The position numbers were made by a program, and so were the translations under genes. Shown piece after piece: positions 5,928-12,574 of a DNA stretch of 12,798 nt (the first letter of the stretch is position 1; each line of letters starts with the position of its first letter). The DNA comes from Alphaproteobacteria bacterium (GTDB taxonomy: Bacteria > Pseudomonadota > Alphaproteobacteria > Rhizobiales > Hyphomicrobiaceae). The DNA is taken from NCBI GenBank assembly GCA_024279745.1, contig JAJRRE010000119.1, positions 1-12,798 on the forward strand. Direction: 5' to 3'. The notes beneath the pieces are model-generated. The model worked only from the letters and a program-made list of their open reading frames with translations. It searched no databases and was not told the origin of the DNA.

Positions 5928-6353
5928 ATGATCACGATCACCGACCAGCTTTCAATCGACGAGGCCGACCTCACGGAGCGGTTTGTGCGCGCGTCGGGCC
6001 CGGGCGGGCAGAATGTCAACAAGGTCTCAACAGCTGTCGAGCTGCGCTTTGATACGCGCGGGGTGTCCAATCTGCCGGTGCCGGTACGCATAAGGCTTAG
6101 CGAATTGGCCGGGCGGCGGCTGACCAAAGACGGTATCATCATCATTCGCGCCGAAACCCACCGCACCCAGGAGCTTAATCGCAGTGCCGCACGCGCGCGT
6201 CTTATTGATCTGATCGCACGCGCCGCCATCGTCCCCAAGCGGCGCATCAGAACCCGGCCCTCGCGCGCGGCCAAAGAGCGCCGCCTGAAAGCCAAGTCTC
6301 GGCGCTCGGACACCAAGCAGCGGCGCTCGCGCAAACCAAGCCTGCTCGATTAA
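5928..6353 (+). CDS. arfB: Alternative ribosome-rescue factor ArfB (YaeJ-type peptidyl-tRNA hydrolase)
   Basis: ArfB binds ribosomes stalled without a stop codon and hydrolyses peptidyl-tRNA, as a backup to tmRNA. The 141 residues match the E. coli protein in length and layout. The catalytic loop SGPGGQNVNKVSTAVELRFD carries GGQ at residues 26-28. A compact RF-1-like domain follows (KDGIIIIRAETHRTQELNRSAARARL), then a long basic tail (TRPSRAAKERRLKAKSRRSDTKQRRSRK) that enters the empty mRNA channel. The ATG at 5928 gives the full family N-terminus; no strong Shine-Dalgarno precedes it. prfC, another termination factor, lies at the far left of the window, but nothing links the two. The 145-bp spacer after it contains no clear terminator. 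Confidence 0.95.
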   Translation: MITITDQLSIDEADLTERFVRASGPGGQNVNKVSTAVELRFDTRGVSNLPVPVRIRLSELAGRRLTKDGIIIIRAETHRTQELNRSAARARLIDLIARAAIVPKRRIRTRPSRAAKERRLKAKSRRSDTKQRRSRKPSLLD

Positions 6354-6498
6354 CTGGCTGCCAATGGCCATCTCTTTTGCCTTGCCGCCTCTCGCCAAAT
6401 GAGACTGCAGGCGATAATATCGAATATGCGGCCTTCCGAATGGGACGCTGCTGCGGACGCGCGATAGCGCGATAGTCACGGCAAATGACAAGAGGGAC

Positions 6499-6948
6499 AT
6501 GAGCAACTTGAATTACAAACTGCAAAAACTGGCCGACCGGATTGGCTGCGAGCTCGTCTACTGGTTTCATATGATCGCCCTGTTTGCCATTGGCGGCGCT
6601 ATCGTCTGGTCCGCCATTCATTCCTTCATTGGCATGATGGGCAAGGGCGCCGCCTCCATTGACGACATCTTGCTATTGTTCATCTATCTGGAACTGGGCG
6701 CCATGGTTGGCCTGTATTTTTCGACCAAGCGTATGCCGGTGACATTTTTGCTGTATATCGTGATCACAGCGCTGACCCGGGTGATGGTCGGCTATGTTAG
6801 CACTCACCATACACCGGAATTGATCGTCCTTTATCCAGCCGGTGCAATTCTAATTCTGACCCTTGCCGTTCTGGTGCTCAAATATGCCTCGCATAATTAC
6901 CCCACCAAGCGCCTCGCCGAAGAAGGAAAAATCGACGGCGTACCGTGA
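6499..6948 (+). CDS. psiE: PsiE-family inner-membrane protein
   Basis: A 149-residue polytopic membrane protein of the phosphate-starvation-inducible PsiE family; its molecular function is not known. Four membrane segments are visible at about residues 20-46, 57-77, 79-99 and 106-127. Family-like residues include YLELGAMVGLYFSTKRMPVTFLLYIVITALTR in the middle and a charged C-terminal tail. GAGGGA just before the ATG at 6499 is a good ribosome site. I looked for a Pho box (paired CTGTCAT-type repeats) upstream and did not find one, so phosphate control is not supported here. The stop codon overlaps an ATG of a very short frame (TGATG at 6946-6950). Confidence 0.85.
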   Translation: MSNLNYKLQKLADRIGCELVYWFHMIALFAIGGAIVWSAIHSFIGMMGKGAASIDDILLLFIYLELGAMVGLYFSTKRMPVTFLLYIVITALTRVMVGYVSTHHTPELIVLYPAGAILILTLAVLVLKYASHNYPTKRLAEEGKIDGVP

Positions 6949-7040
6949 TGGCCAAAACGCACTTGATCTGCTGGCAGCCCCGGCCAGAAACGCCGAACGG
7001 TGAGCGCGAAACAAGGTGCGGCGACGGCGATAAAAAGTGA
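6948..7040 (+). CDS. Possible 30-residue micro-ORF overlapping the psiE stop
   Basis: A frame from ATG 6948 encodes MAKTHLICWQPRPETPNGER and ten further polar residues. It overlaps the psiE stop as TGATG, an arrangement that often gives coupled re-initiation. It ends 11 bases before the next gene's ATG at 7052, over that gene's Shine-Dalgarno region. There is no recognised domain and no independent evidence of translation. It may only be a chance frame. Confidence 0.2.
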   Translation: MAKTHLICWQPRPETPNGERETRCGDGDKK

Positions 7041-7051
7041 AAGGATTGCAA

Positions 7052-7423
7052 ATGACTATGACAGTGACTGGGACTACCAACAACTTATCGCGTGCAGTCA
7101 TCGGCAGCGCGGTTATTGTGAGCGCAATATTCATGCTTGCCCTACCAGCGCGCGCCGACCGCATTGATGGCGACTGGTGCTCCAACGGCGGCGAACGGCT
7201 TAGCATTGATGGGCCGGCAATCGTGACCCCTGGCGGCACCAAAATGAGCGGCAATTATGAGCGCCATTCTTTCAGCTATACCGTTCCGGTGCCTGAAAAA
7301 GACGCCGGGTCGCGCATTGAAATGTCGCAGCAAAGTGAACAGACCATGACGCTGCGCCGACATGCGGCGAGCAGCAACACACCGCCATTGGAGATTTGGA
7401 AACGGTGCGAAGCAACAAGTTAG
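7052..7423 (+). CDS. Small exported protein, DGDWCS-type, unknown function
   Basis: A 123-residue precursor. The hydrophobic stretch at about residues 14-31 followed by LPARA makes a Sec signal peptide with likely cleavage after A35, leaving a periplasmic or secreted protein of about 88 residues. The mature part starts DRIDGDWCSNGGERLSIDG and ends EIWKRC; its two cysteines (C43 and C119) could form a disulfide joining the ends of a small beta-rich domain. I recall similar DG.WCS...GP.I.TP.G proteins as uncharacterised families in Rhizobiales-like genomes. AAAGGA (7040-7045) sits six bases before the ATG at 7052; an upstream GTG at 7037 precedes this site and is rejected. It is convergent with the next small exported-protein gene. 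No function is claimed. Confidence 0.8.
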   Translation: MTMTVTGTTNNLSRAVIGSAVIVSAIFMLALPARADRIDGDWCSNGGERLSIDGPAIVTPGGTKMSGNYERHSFSYTVPVPEKDAGSRIEMSQQSEQTMTLRRHAASSNTPPLEIWKRCEATS

Positions 7424-7445
7424 CGGGCCGCCACGAAACTAAAGC

Positions 7446-7471
7446 CGGCGCGGCTATAAATGACCGCGCCG
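7446..7471. terminator. Hairpin between convergent genes, possible terminator
   Basis: CGGCGCGG (7446-7453) and CCGCGCCG (7464-7471) form a perfect 8-bp GC-rich stem with a 10-base loop. On the plus strand it is followed by AAAATTG, not a T-tract; on the minus strand it is followed by TTTAGTTT. It could therefore stop transcription of the minus-strand gene ending at 7566 better than of the plus-strand gene ending at 7423. Confidence 0.4.
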
Positions 7472-7506
7472 CTAAAATTGTCTCCTGGTATCGAAACAGC
7501 GTGAAA

Positions 7507-7560
7507 CAGATCAGCCCGGCCCAAACCAGACTGGCCTAGATCAGACTGGCCCAGATCAGC
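7507..7560. repeat. 15-bp tandem repeat, 3.6 copies
   Basis: Units at 7507-7521, 7522-7536 and 7537-7551, plus a partial one at 7552-7560, share CAGATCAGACTGGCC with one to several changes each. The array ends five bases before the stop codon of the minus-strand small exported protein. It lies in the convergent spacer and has no sign of coding. Confidence 0.75.
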
Positions 7561-7565
7561 GGCGA

Positions 7566-7886
7566 TTAACGCCGGCGTTTGAAGATCTTGGTGTTGCAGA
7601 TGCCAGACAAGCGGTTGTCATGCCCGATCTGCTGACAAATATCGCGTTTTTTATTCGGGTTGTTGCGAATGGTAGATTTTGAAACCGAATAACCATATTT
7701 GCGGGCAACAACAACCAGGTAACTATCTTCACAATAAGACGTCGAGATCAGATTGCCGCTTACCACCTGATAACGTCCTTTGCACTGAATGGCGCTGGCG
7801 CTTGAGATGAACGTCAATGAGACAACACCCGCCGCCAAAACCGCTGCCACCGCGTTGGCTTTTTTCACTGTGTTTTTCTGGGTCAT
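7566..7886 (-). CDS. Small exported four-cysteine protein, unknown function
   Basis: A 106-residue precursor with a basic start (MTQKNTVKK), a hydrophobic core at about 12-27 and an S-S-A-S-A cleavage site after A32. The mature protein of about 74 residues is basic and carries cysteines 35, 52, 84 and 97, enough for two disulfides. The motifs IQCKGRYQVVSGNLISTSYCED and RNNPNKKRDICQQIGHD are familiar to me from uncharacterised alphaproteobacterial exported proteins. It ends in FKRRR. On the minus strand GGAAGA precedes the ATG at 7886-7884 at normal distance. Upstream lie a TAAAAT -10 box and a CRP-like site. The function is unknown; export and disulfides are inferred from sequence. Confidence 0.85.
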   Translation of the reverse strand: MTQKNTVKKANAVAAVLAAGVVSLTFISSASAIQCKGRYQVVSGNLISTSYCEDSYLVVVARKYGYSVSKSTIRNNPNKKRDICQQIGHDNRLSGICNTKIFKRRR

Positions 7887-7915
7887 AATTTTTCTTCCAA
7901 TGTTAGTTTTGACGA

Positions 7916-7921
7916 ATTTTA
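7916..7921 (-). promoter_or_regulatory. Candidate -10 box for the small exported-protein gene
   Basis: On the minus strand TAAAAT matches TATAAT at five of six positions and lies about 30 bases upstream of the ATG at 7886. The -35 position 17 bases further up reads TGGTGG, a poor box, as is common at activator-dependent promoters. The start point would be near 7909, which puts the CRP-like site about 70 bases upstream. Confidence 0.35.
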
Positions 7922-7970
7922 ACCGTGCTTGAGACTTGCCACCACTCTAACCAGCTCACGAATTCTTGAC

Positions 7971-7986
7971 AGTGATACAAATCACA
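7971..7986. promoter_or_regulatory. CRP/FNR-like binding site
   Basis: AGTGA-TACAAA-TCACA matches the CRP consensus TGTGA-N6-TCACA at nine of ten defined positions. The same bases contain TGAT-N4-ATCA, the core of the FNR consensus. It lies about 93 bp upstream of the start codon of the minus-strand gene. The Crp-family protein encoded at 694-1392 has matching recognition residues, but which regulator binds here is inference. Confidence 0.5.
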
Positions 7987-8344
7987 GATCAGTTATTTTT
8001 ACCCAACTTTATGGCATGCTTTTTTCCAACTGCCCTATCAACGCCCCCGGCCCGCCCTTGGCCCGCCGCAAGGTGATTGATGGATTGGCTGTGATTGGTT
8101 TTAAAGTGGAATTGAGCCAGCTAGCTTGGTTTGCCCCTCCGCGCCCTGCAAGTCACATGCCTATAATCGCGTCGATGGCGCGGCAACCGATGCAAATGAG
8201 CCTTCGGGCTGGCAAAATTTCATAACATTTTCGCGGCTTTAGCTGGTCTTTCCCAGCTGCTTTGGCAATAATGCACTCTGATCATCAAAAAAATGATGCG
8301 TATCGCCAATCAGATGGGATCAGGCGAATTCGTGGGGGAGTTAG

Positions 8345-9622
8345 ATGAAGTTACCAATTGCCGAACGGCTGTTCGTATTTGCTGTATTTGCAGTTCTATA
8401 TGCGTCATTTTTGGTTCTGCCGATCATGCTGTGGCAGGAATTTGGATCGACTGACTGGATCTCCATCGCGATGTTCCACAGCTATCTGTTCGTGTTTTAT
8501 CCGCTTTTCGGGCTGTTGGCGCTGATTGCTTTTTATCGGCCCGCAGTCATTTTTACCGATCTTTATTGGCGACACATTACACCATTTGGAAAAACCCGGT
8601 TTCTGATTGGTTTTACCGCTGTTATCGCCCTGGCCATCGGAATTTCAGCTAATTTGATTGGTGGGCAACCCCGCGCGGTCTGGGAGTTAACCCCTAATAT
8701 CCCAGCCGGCGCGCAAAACATTTCAACCGTTTGCACGGAAACCGGCAAGAACTGCAATGCCGGCCCGATGCTGTCGACAATGTTTGCCGTGCGTGCTGCC
8801 AGCAGAAACCGCGTCGGGCTTGAGCCTTTTGCGCGCACATGCTCTGCCGACGCTCTGATCGAGCCACCTGAAGAAAACACCAAACAACGCTGGTGCTTTA
8901 TTTCCGGCAGTAAACTGGACGCCAAGGCCTGCTGCGCCCTGCAAAGCGACTTCCGCGCCAAGGCCTCCGCCCGTTATTTCGACTTCGATTCTGCCCAGTT
9001 ATATTCAGGAAATGTGAGCGGTGCCTTCAAACCCAACATGAACAATATTTCTCTGACTGGGTTCTGGCACGCGGTGACCTTGCCGTTTAAAACTTTCTTT
9101 ATTCTCATAATCATTATTATCGCCTTGCTGCTGGTGATTTGGAATAAGCAGGTGGAAGATAATTACGCGCCGTTGATGCCGAAAATGGAGCGCGGTCTGG
9201 TTACCAGTGCCATTGTCATGCTGCTGTGGCCGCTGATGGAATATGCCTATGCGCAGTCGGCCGGCGTTATGTATGGCGATTGGTCGCCGGGTTTTAACAT
9301 GAAGGCCAGCATTGTCATCCTGCCTTGGGCGGTACTGATTGCGATCTATTTCCTCAAATCGCGTGGCTTTGGCATCGTCTCACAAGTCACCAGTGTGCTC
9401 GGTGCGATGTTTGCCGCCCTGCAATATGATCAAATAACCAATATGGCAGTCAAATGGACCGGTTCAGGCGCCAGCTGGTTGCAGATGGGCGCTTTATTCT
9501 CCCTGTTCCTGTTCGGCCTTTTCACGGTTTGCTGGCCGAGCAAAAAAGAAAAATTGATGCGCGCGCAACAGGGCAATGAGCCTGTGCCCAAAGACCCTGA
9601 AGCGCTGACCAAAACAATCTAG
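8345..9622 (+). CDS. Polytopic membrane protein with a cysteine-rich external loop, unrecognised
   Basis: A 425-residue integral membrane protein that I cannot place in a family. About eight membrane segments are visible: roughly 9-30, 42-64, 86-105, 249-266, 285-303, 318-336, 342-360 and 383-402. Between segments 3 and 4 lies a hydrophilic domain of about 140 residues (106-248), probably periplasmic, with six cysteines at 130, 137, 166, 184, 196 and 197, including a CC pair. Segment 4 contains five consecutive isoleucines (FFILIIIIIALLLVIW). The tail after 405 is charged and cytoplasmic. There are no transporter, kinase or glycosyltransferase signatures. GGGGGAG shortly before the ATG at 8345 is a strong ribosome site. 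It stands alone, facing a convergent DUF924 gene. The gene is real; its role is unknown. Confidence 0.85.
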   Translation: MKLPIAERLFVFAVFAVLYASFLVLPIMLWQEFGSTDWISIAMFHSYLFVFYPLFGLLALIAFYRPAVIFTDLYWRHITPFGKTRFLIGFTAVIALAIGISANLIGGQPRAVWELTPNIPAGAQNISTVCTETGKNCNAGPMLSTMFAVRAASRNRVGLEPFARTCSADALIEPPEENTKQRWCFISGSKLDAKACCALQSDFRAKASARYFDFDSAQLYSGNVSGAFKPNMNNISLTGFWHAVTLPFKTFFILIIIIIALLLVIWNKQVEDNYAPLMPKMERGLVTSAIVMLLWPLMEYAYAQSAGVMYGDWSPGFNMKASIVILPWAVLIAIYFLKSRGFGIVSQVTSVLGAMFAALQYDQITNMAVKWTGSGASWLQMGALFSLFLFGLFTVCWPSKKEKLMRAQQGNEPVPKDPEALTKTI

Positions 9623-9685
9623 ATCGCCCGGGGCCAGCTGTTACCTAGACCGACAATTGTGTGAATTGGGTGGAGACGGCCCTGG

Positions 9686-10240
9686 CTAATAGGAGCTGCC
9701 CGGCTCATTCAAGAACGCGATCTCTTCGGCGGTTGAGGGGCGACCCAAAATCTCATTGCGATGCGGGAACCTGCCAAAGCGGTCGATGATGTCCTTATGC
9801 CCGGTGGCAAATTTCAGCAAACCATCATCGTTGAAACTGCCGAACAACTCAACACAGCGCGTCTGCGCAGCAACGTCTTCAGCGTGCATGAACGGCATAT
9901 ACAAAAACTGCCGCTCGGTCAGTGTCAGCCCTTCATCCAACCGCGCCGCCAGCGCCCGTTTTGCAATCTCCAGGGCCTGTGGGTCGGCGGCAAAGGCCTT
10001 TGGGGTATCGCGGAACATATTGCGGGCAAACTGATCTATTGCGATCACTGCTGCCAGGGCATCATGCCCGGACTTGAGATGCTGATCAGCGTCAAGTGCC
10101 AGAACCTGATCATAGGCCGCCCTAAAACGCGACGTAATCTGCAGGTCCAGATCATCGCTTTTTTCAAACCAGTTCTTGGCGCTCAGCTCCTTAAACCAAA
10201 AGTCTAGAACTTGCTCACGCCAATTGTCTTTGTCGGGCAT
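9686..10240 (-). CDS. DUF924 family protein
   Basis: A 184-residue soluble helical protein of the DUF924 family, whose biochemical function is not established; the fold is thought to be TPR-like. Family landmarks run in order: VLDFWFKEL near the N-terminus, W-F-KSDDLDLQI, AVIAIDQFARNMFRDTPKAFAADPQAL in the middle, LYMPFMHAEDVAAQTRCVELF, and the C-terminal FGRFPHRNEILGRPSTAEEIAFL. Length is normal. The start is the ATG at 10240-10238; AGAAAGA upstream on the minus strand is a modest ribosome site. It is convergent with the membrane-protein gene (63-bp spacer, no obvious terminator) and divergent from the SDR gene. Confidence 0.93.
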   Translation of the reverse strand: MPDKDNWREQVLDFWFKELSAKNWFEKSDDLDLQITSRFRAAYDQVLALDADQHLKSGHDALAAVIAIDQFARNMFRDTPKAFAADPQALEIAKRALAARLDEGLTLTERQFLYMPFMHAEDVAAQTRCVELFGSFNDDGLLKFATGHKDIIDRFGRFPHRNEILGRPSTAEEIAFLNEPGSSY

Positions 10241-10413
10241 ATTTTATCTTTCTGCGCGCTGATCGCTCACATTTTGGTTTCTCGTACGTCAGCGGAACAA
10301 TCAGCCTAGAGCTGTCTTCAACCGCAAGCCAAAAATCAAACTCTGGCCCGATCATACAAACAATTCTATACAAGAAGCCAGAAACCAATTTTTGTATTCA
10401 GAAAGGGACTGCC

Positions 10414-11193
10414 ATGGACCTGGGACTTAAGGGCAAATCGGCAATTATTTGCGCCGCCTCGAAAGGGCTGGGGGCTGGCTGCGCGGCGGCACTGGCACAT
10501 GAGGGGGTTAATGTCACCATCTGCGCCCGCTCGCCCGAACCGCTGGCCGCGCGCGCGCAGCAGATCCGCGAGCAAACCGGTGTTACCGTGACCACCGTCG
10601 CGTGCGATATCACTACGCCAGAAGGGCGCGATGAGATTTTGCGCGCCTGTCCCGCCCCTGACATTTTGGTCAACAATGCGGGCGGACCGCCGCCGGGAGA
10701 TTTCAAAGACTTCTCACTGGACGATTGGCGCCAGGCTGTTGAGGGCAATATGCTCACACCGATTGCGCTGATCCACGCCACGGTCTACGGCATGATCGAG
10801 CGCGGCTTCGGCCGGATCGTCAACATCACCAGCGCCTCGGTCAAAAACCCCGTAGCAATCTTGGAGCTGTCCAATGGCGCCCGCTGCGGGTTAACCGGCG
10901 GCGTTGCCACGCTGGCGCGCAAGGTCTCGCGCTCCAATGTGACAATCAATGCGCTGCTGCCGGGAATGCATGATACTGATCGGATCAAGCAATTATTGAA
11001 GTCGCGGGCCGACGCGCAAAACATGACGATTGAACAGGCGCGCCAGCAAATGAGCGCCGACATTCCGGCCAATCGTCTGGGCGACGCCGATGATTTTGGC
11101 GCTGCTTGCGCGTTTTTGTGTTCGGCTCAGGCGGGCTTTATAACCGGGCAAAATCTGCTGGTCGACGGCGGTGCCTTCCCAGGGACTTTGTAG
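10414..11193 (+). CDS. Atypical short-chain dehydrogenase/reductase (SDR)
   Basis: A 259-residue Rossmann-fold protein of classical SDR length, cytoplasmic. The nucleotide-binding loop ASKGLGAG lies at 15-22, CARS at about 37-40, and the structural NNAG at 87-90; the C-terminal GQNLLVDGG is the usual SDR end. Ser140 (in ITSAS) is at the catalytic-serine position, but the usual Tyr 13 residues later is Ser153 and the usual Lys four further on is Arg157 (LSNGARCG). The catalytic Tyr-Lys pair is thus replaced. I recall other SDRs carrying a similar SNGAR segment, so this is a subfamily trait rather than damage. The substrate is unknown; normal hydride transfer cannot be assumed. AAAGGGA precedes the ATG by about six bases. 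Confidence 0.9.
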   Translation: MDLGLKGKSAIICAASKGLGAGCAAALAHEGVNVTICARSPEPLAARAQQIREQTGVTVTTVACDITTPEGRDEILRACPAPDILVNNAGGPPPGDFKDFSLDDWRQAVEGNMLTPIALIHATVYGMIERGFGRIVNITSASVKNPVAILELSNGARCGLTGGVATLARKVSRSNVTINALLPGMHDTDRIKQLLKSRADAQNMTIEQARQQMSADIPANRLGDADDFGAACAFLCSAQAGFITGQNLLVDGGAFPGTL

Positions 11194-11212
11194 TCTCTCG
11201 GGCGTCGTCACT

Positions 11213-11238
11213 GGGCCACGTCAAAGGGCCACGTCAAA
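11213..11238. repeat. 13-bp tandem repeat, two copies
   Basis: GGGCCACGTCAAA occurs twice head to tail at 11213-11225 and 11226-11238, and GGGCG begins a third. It lies 20 bp after the SDR stop codon, in the short spacer before the XRE-type gene. Confidence 0.75.
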
Positions 11239-11279
11239 GGGCGTAGTGGCGCGCCGCCTAACCGCTGGGAATCTTATTG

Positions 11280-12080
11280 ATGAAACGAAGCGACATACCG
11301 CCAACGCGCGATCAGGCATTAAGCTTGCTCAAGACCGCTTTGATCGAAAAGAAACTGACGCAGTTCCAGCTGGCGGACGATGCCGACTGCCATGAGAAGA
11401 CCATTCAAAACCTGCTGGCGGGCCGCTCGGTACGCGAGCAGACCCTGTTCGACGTGTGCATGGTGCTTGATCTTAATTTTGAAAGCATCAGAACCGCCTG
11501 GATGGGTGCCGACACCGCGCCTATTCCCACAGCCCCATCGTCGTCAGGATTTCAGGTCGGAACACCAGGCATCGCCCCGCTTTATATGGGCGGCTATACC
11601 CGTGATGCGGTCGATCATTATATCGGCGGCTATCTCACCATCCGCCCGGCGCTCGATGGCAGCGCCGATATCATCGCCTTTCGCACTGAATTTTTCTGGT
11701 CCGATATCGCGCACGCCTTATGCTTTCGCGAGCAGGACCGCCCCGACGCTGCCTATTCCCATCGCGGCCATTTATATATTCCTTCGTCGTCCATGTTCAT
11801 TCATTTAGTGTCGCTAACCAAGGGCGCCATGCGCATGGTGCTGGTCAGCCAGATTGATCAGATGAAACGGATGCGCGGCATTATCACGACGCTTAATAAA
11901 GCCATGGGCGCCGCCTTCACGCCGGTTGCCGCACCGATTGTTTATGAGCTGCATGACGATTTTAGTAAAATCAGTTTTGGCGCCATAACGCCGGATCATA
12001 AAGCCTATCGCCGTTACAAAGAGCTGCTCGATGAAACAGTGGCGCAATCCTATGCGCGGCTGGTGGGCGGTTTGGATTAA
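11280..12080 (+). CDS. XRE-type helix-turn-helix protein with a conserved C-terminal domain
   Basis: A 266-residue predicted DNA-binding protein. Residues ~10-70 form a Cro/CI-like HTH: ALSLLKTALIEKKLTQFQLADDADCHEKTIQNLLAGRSVREQTLFDVCMVLDL. A proline- and serine-rich linker (about 80-95) leads to a domain of about 170 residues, YMGGYTRDAVDHYIGGYLTIRPAL... to DPAAYSH-like and FIHLVSLTKGAMRMVLVS segments, which looks alpha/beta and may sense a ligand. I do not recognise it as a named domain. TTG at 11277 directly precedes the ATG at 11280; the ATG is preferred. GGGA lies about ten bases upstream, a weak site. It follows the SDR gene by 86 bp on the same strand, so they could share a transcript. 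Target genes are unknown. Confidence 0.85.
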   Translation: MKRSDIPPTRDQALSLLKTALIEKKLTQFQLADDADCHEKTIQNLLAGRSVREQTLFDVCMVLDLNFESIRTAWMGADTAPIPTAPSSSGFQVGTPGIAPLYMGGYTRDAVDHYIGGYLTIRPALDGSADIIAFRTEFFWSDIAHALCFREQDRPDAAYSHRGHLYIPSSSMFIHLVSLTKGAMRMVLVSQIDQMKRMRGIITTLNKAMGAAFTPVAAPIVYELHDDFSKISFGAITPDHKAYRRYKELLDETVAQSYARLVGGLD

Positions 12081-12223
12081 CACTGTACCCCAAGGCATAT
12101 TTTTTAAAACCACTCACACTTTCACAGCGTTTTCACCGCGGCTCAATTGTTGTCACGTCGCAGTGAGCGCGCGCCCTAACACCTCCATTCCATGGTTAGA
12201 TAGCTCCACCAAAAACAATAACC

Positions 12224-12230
12224 AGGAGGA
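12224..12230 (+). promoter_or_regulatory. Strong ribosome binding site of the HiPIP gene
   Basis: AGGAGGA lies six bases before the ATG at 12237. It is the strongest Shine-Dalgarno in the window and fixes the start of the HiPIP precursor. Confidence 0.8.
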
Positions 12231-12236
12231 GCACTC

Positions 12237-12574
12237 ATGTTACCAACTAAACATAATCAGCCCTTTAACCTCATACCCAAACCGGTCAAGAGACGGATAA
12301 CGGTCACTCCTGCAAGCCAATCCCGGCGCTCTGTACTGACCCGCATGGCCGCACTCATAGCCATTGGTGCCGCCGGCGCCACCTTGCCCAGCTTTGGCGC
12401 CCGAGCGGCAAAGAAATCGTCGCAGAAATTAGTCAAATATCGCGACACCCCCAAAGGCAAACGCAACTGCTCCGGCTGTACGTTTTATCTGGCCGATGAA
12501 AGGCTTGCAAAGTTGTCGAAGGGACGATCGATCCCAATGGCTGGTGCCTGCGCTGGTCAAAGAAACGGGGTTAA
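12237..12574 (+). pseudogene. High-potential iron-sulfur protein (HiPIP) precursor with apparent one-base frameshift
   Basis: HiPIPs are periplasmic [4Fe-4S] electron carriers exported by the Tat system. The first 89 codons encode a long n-region, a twin-arginine motif SRRSVLT, a hydrophobic core (AALIAIGAAGATLP), cleavage near ARAA, then the mature start with NCSGCTFYLADE (C78, C81). From about 12504 the frame breaks: the continuation CKVVEGTIDPNGWCLRW and its stop at 12572 lie one frame back. That part alone matches the HiPIP signature C-x6-I-x3-G-W-C-x2-W and holds the last two cluster cysteines. One base restored near 12504 would give a normal protein of about 112 residues with C78, C81, C91 and C104. 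As read, translation continues in the wrong frame to 12659 and cannot ligate the cluster. It may be a sequencing error, a real mutation or, less likely, programmed slippage. Confidence 0.85.

Larger units (their letters stand above)
7887..8344. other. 458-bp divergent promoter spacer
   Basis: This spacer separates the minus-strand exported-protein gene from the plus-strand membrane-protein gene. It holds the CRP-like palindrome at 7971-7986, a TTGACA at 7966-7971 on the plus strand without a good -10, and a TAAAAT at 7916-7921 on the minus strand. A perfect small hairpin AGCTGG/CCAGCT lies at 8241-8258. An open frame of about 98 codons crosses 7929-8225, but it starts at TTG, has no ribosome site and no recognisable domain, so I do not call it. 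The rest shows nothing I can name. Confidence 0.6.

Noticed and set aside
6354..6498. Pho box upstream of psiE
   Set aside because: No paired CTGTCAT-like repeats with the right spacing; only a lone ATGACA near the ribosome site.
5849..6506. Long minus-strand frames opposite arfB
   Set aside because: arfB on the plus strand has a clear GGQ domain and basic tail; the opposite frames are arginine-rich shadows.
7929..8225. 98-codon open frame in the divergent spacer
   Set aside because: TTG start, no ribosome site, no domain, and it covers the CRP-like operator; coding is not supported.
12504..12510. Programmed -1 frameshift in the HiPIP gene
   Set aside because: The junction lacks an X-XXY-YYZ slippery heptamer and no strong downstream hairpin is evident; a one-base loss or read error is simpler.
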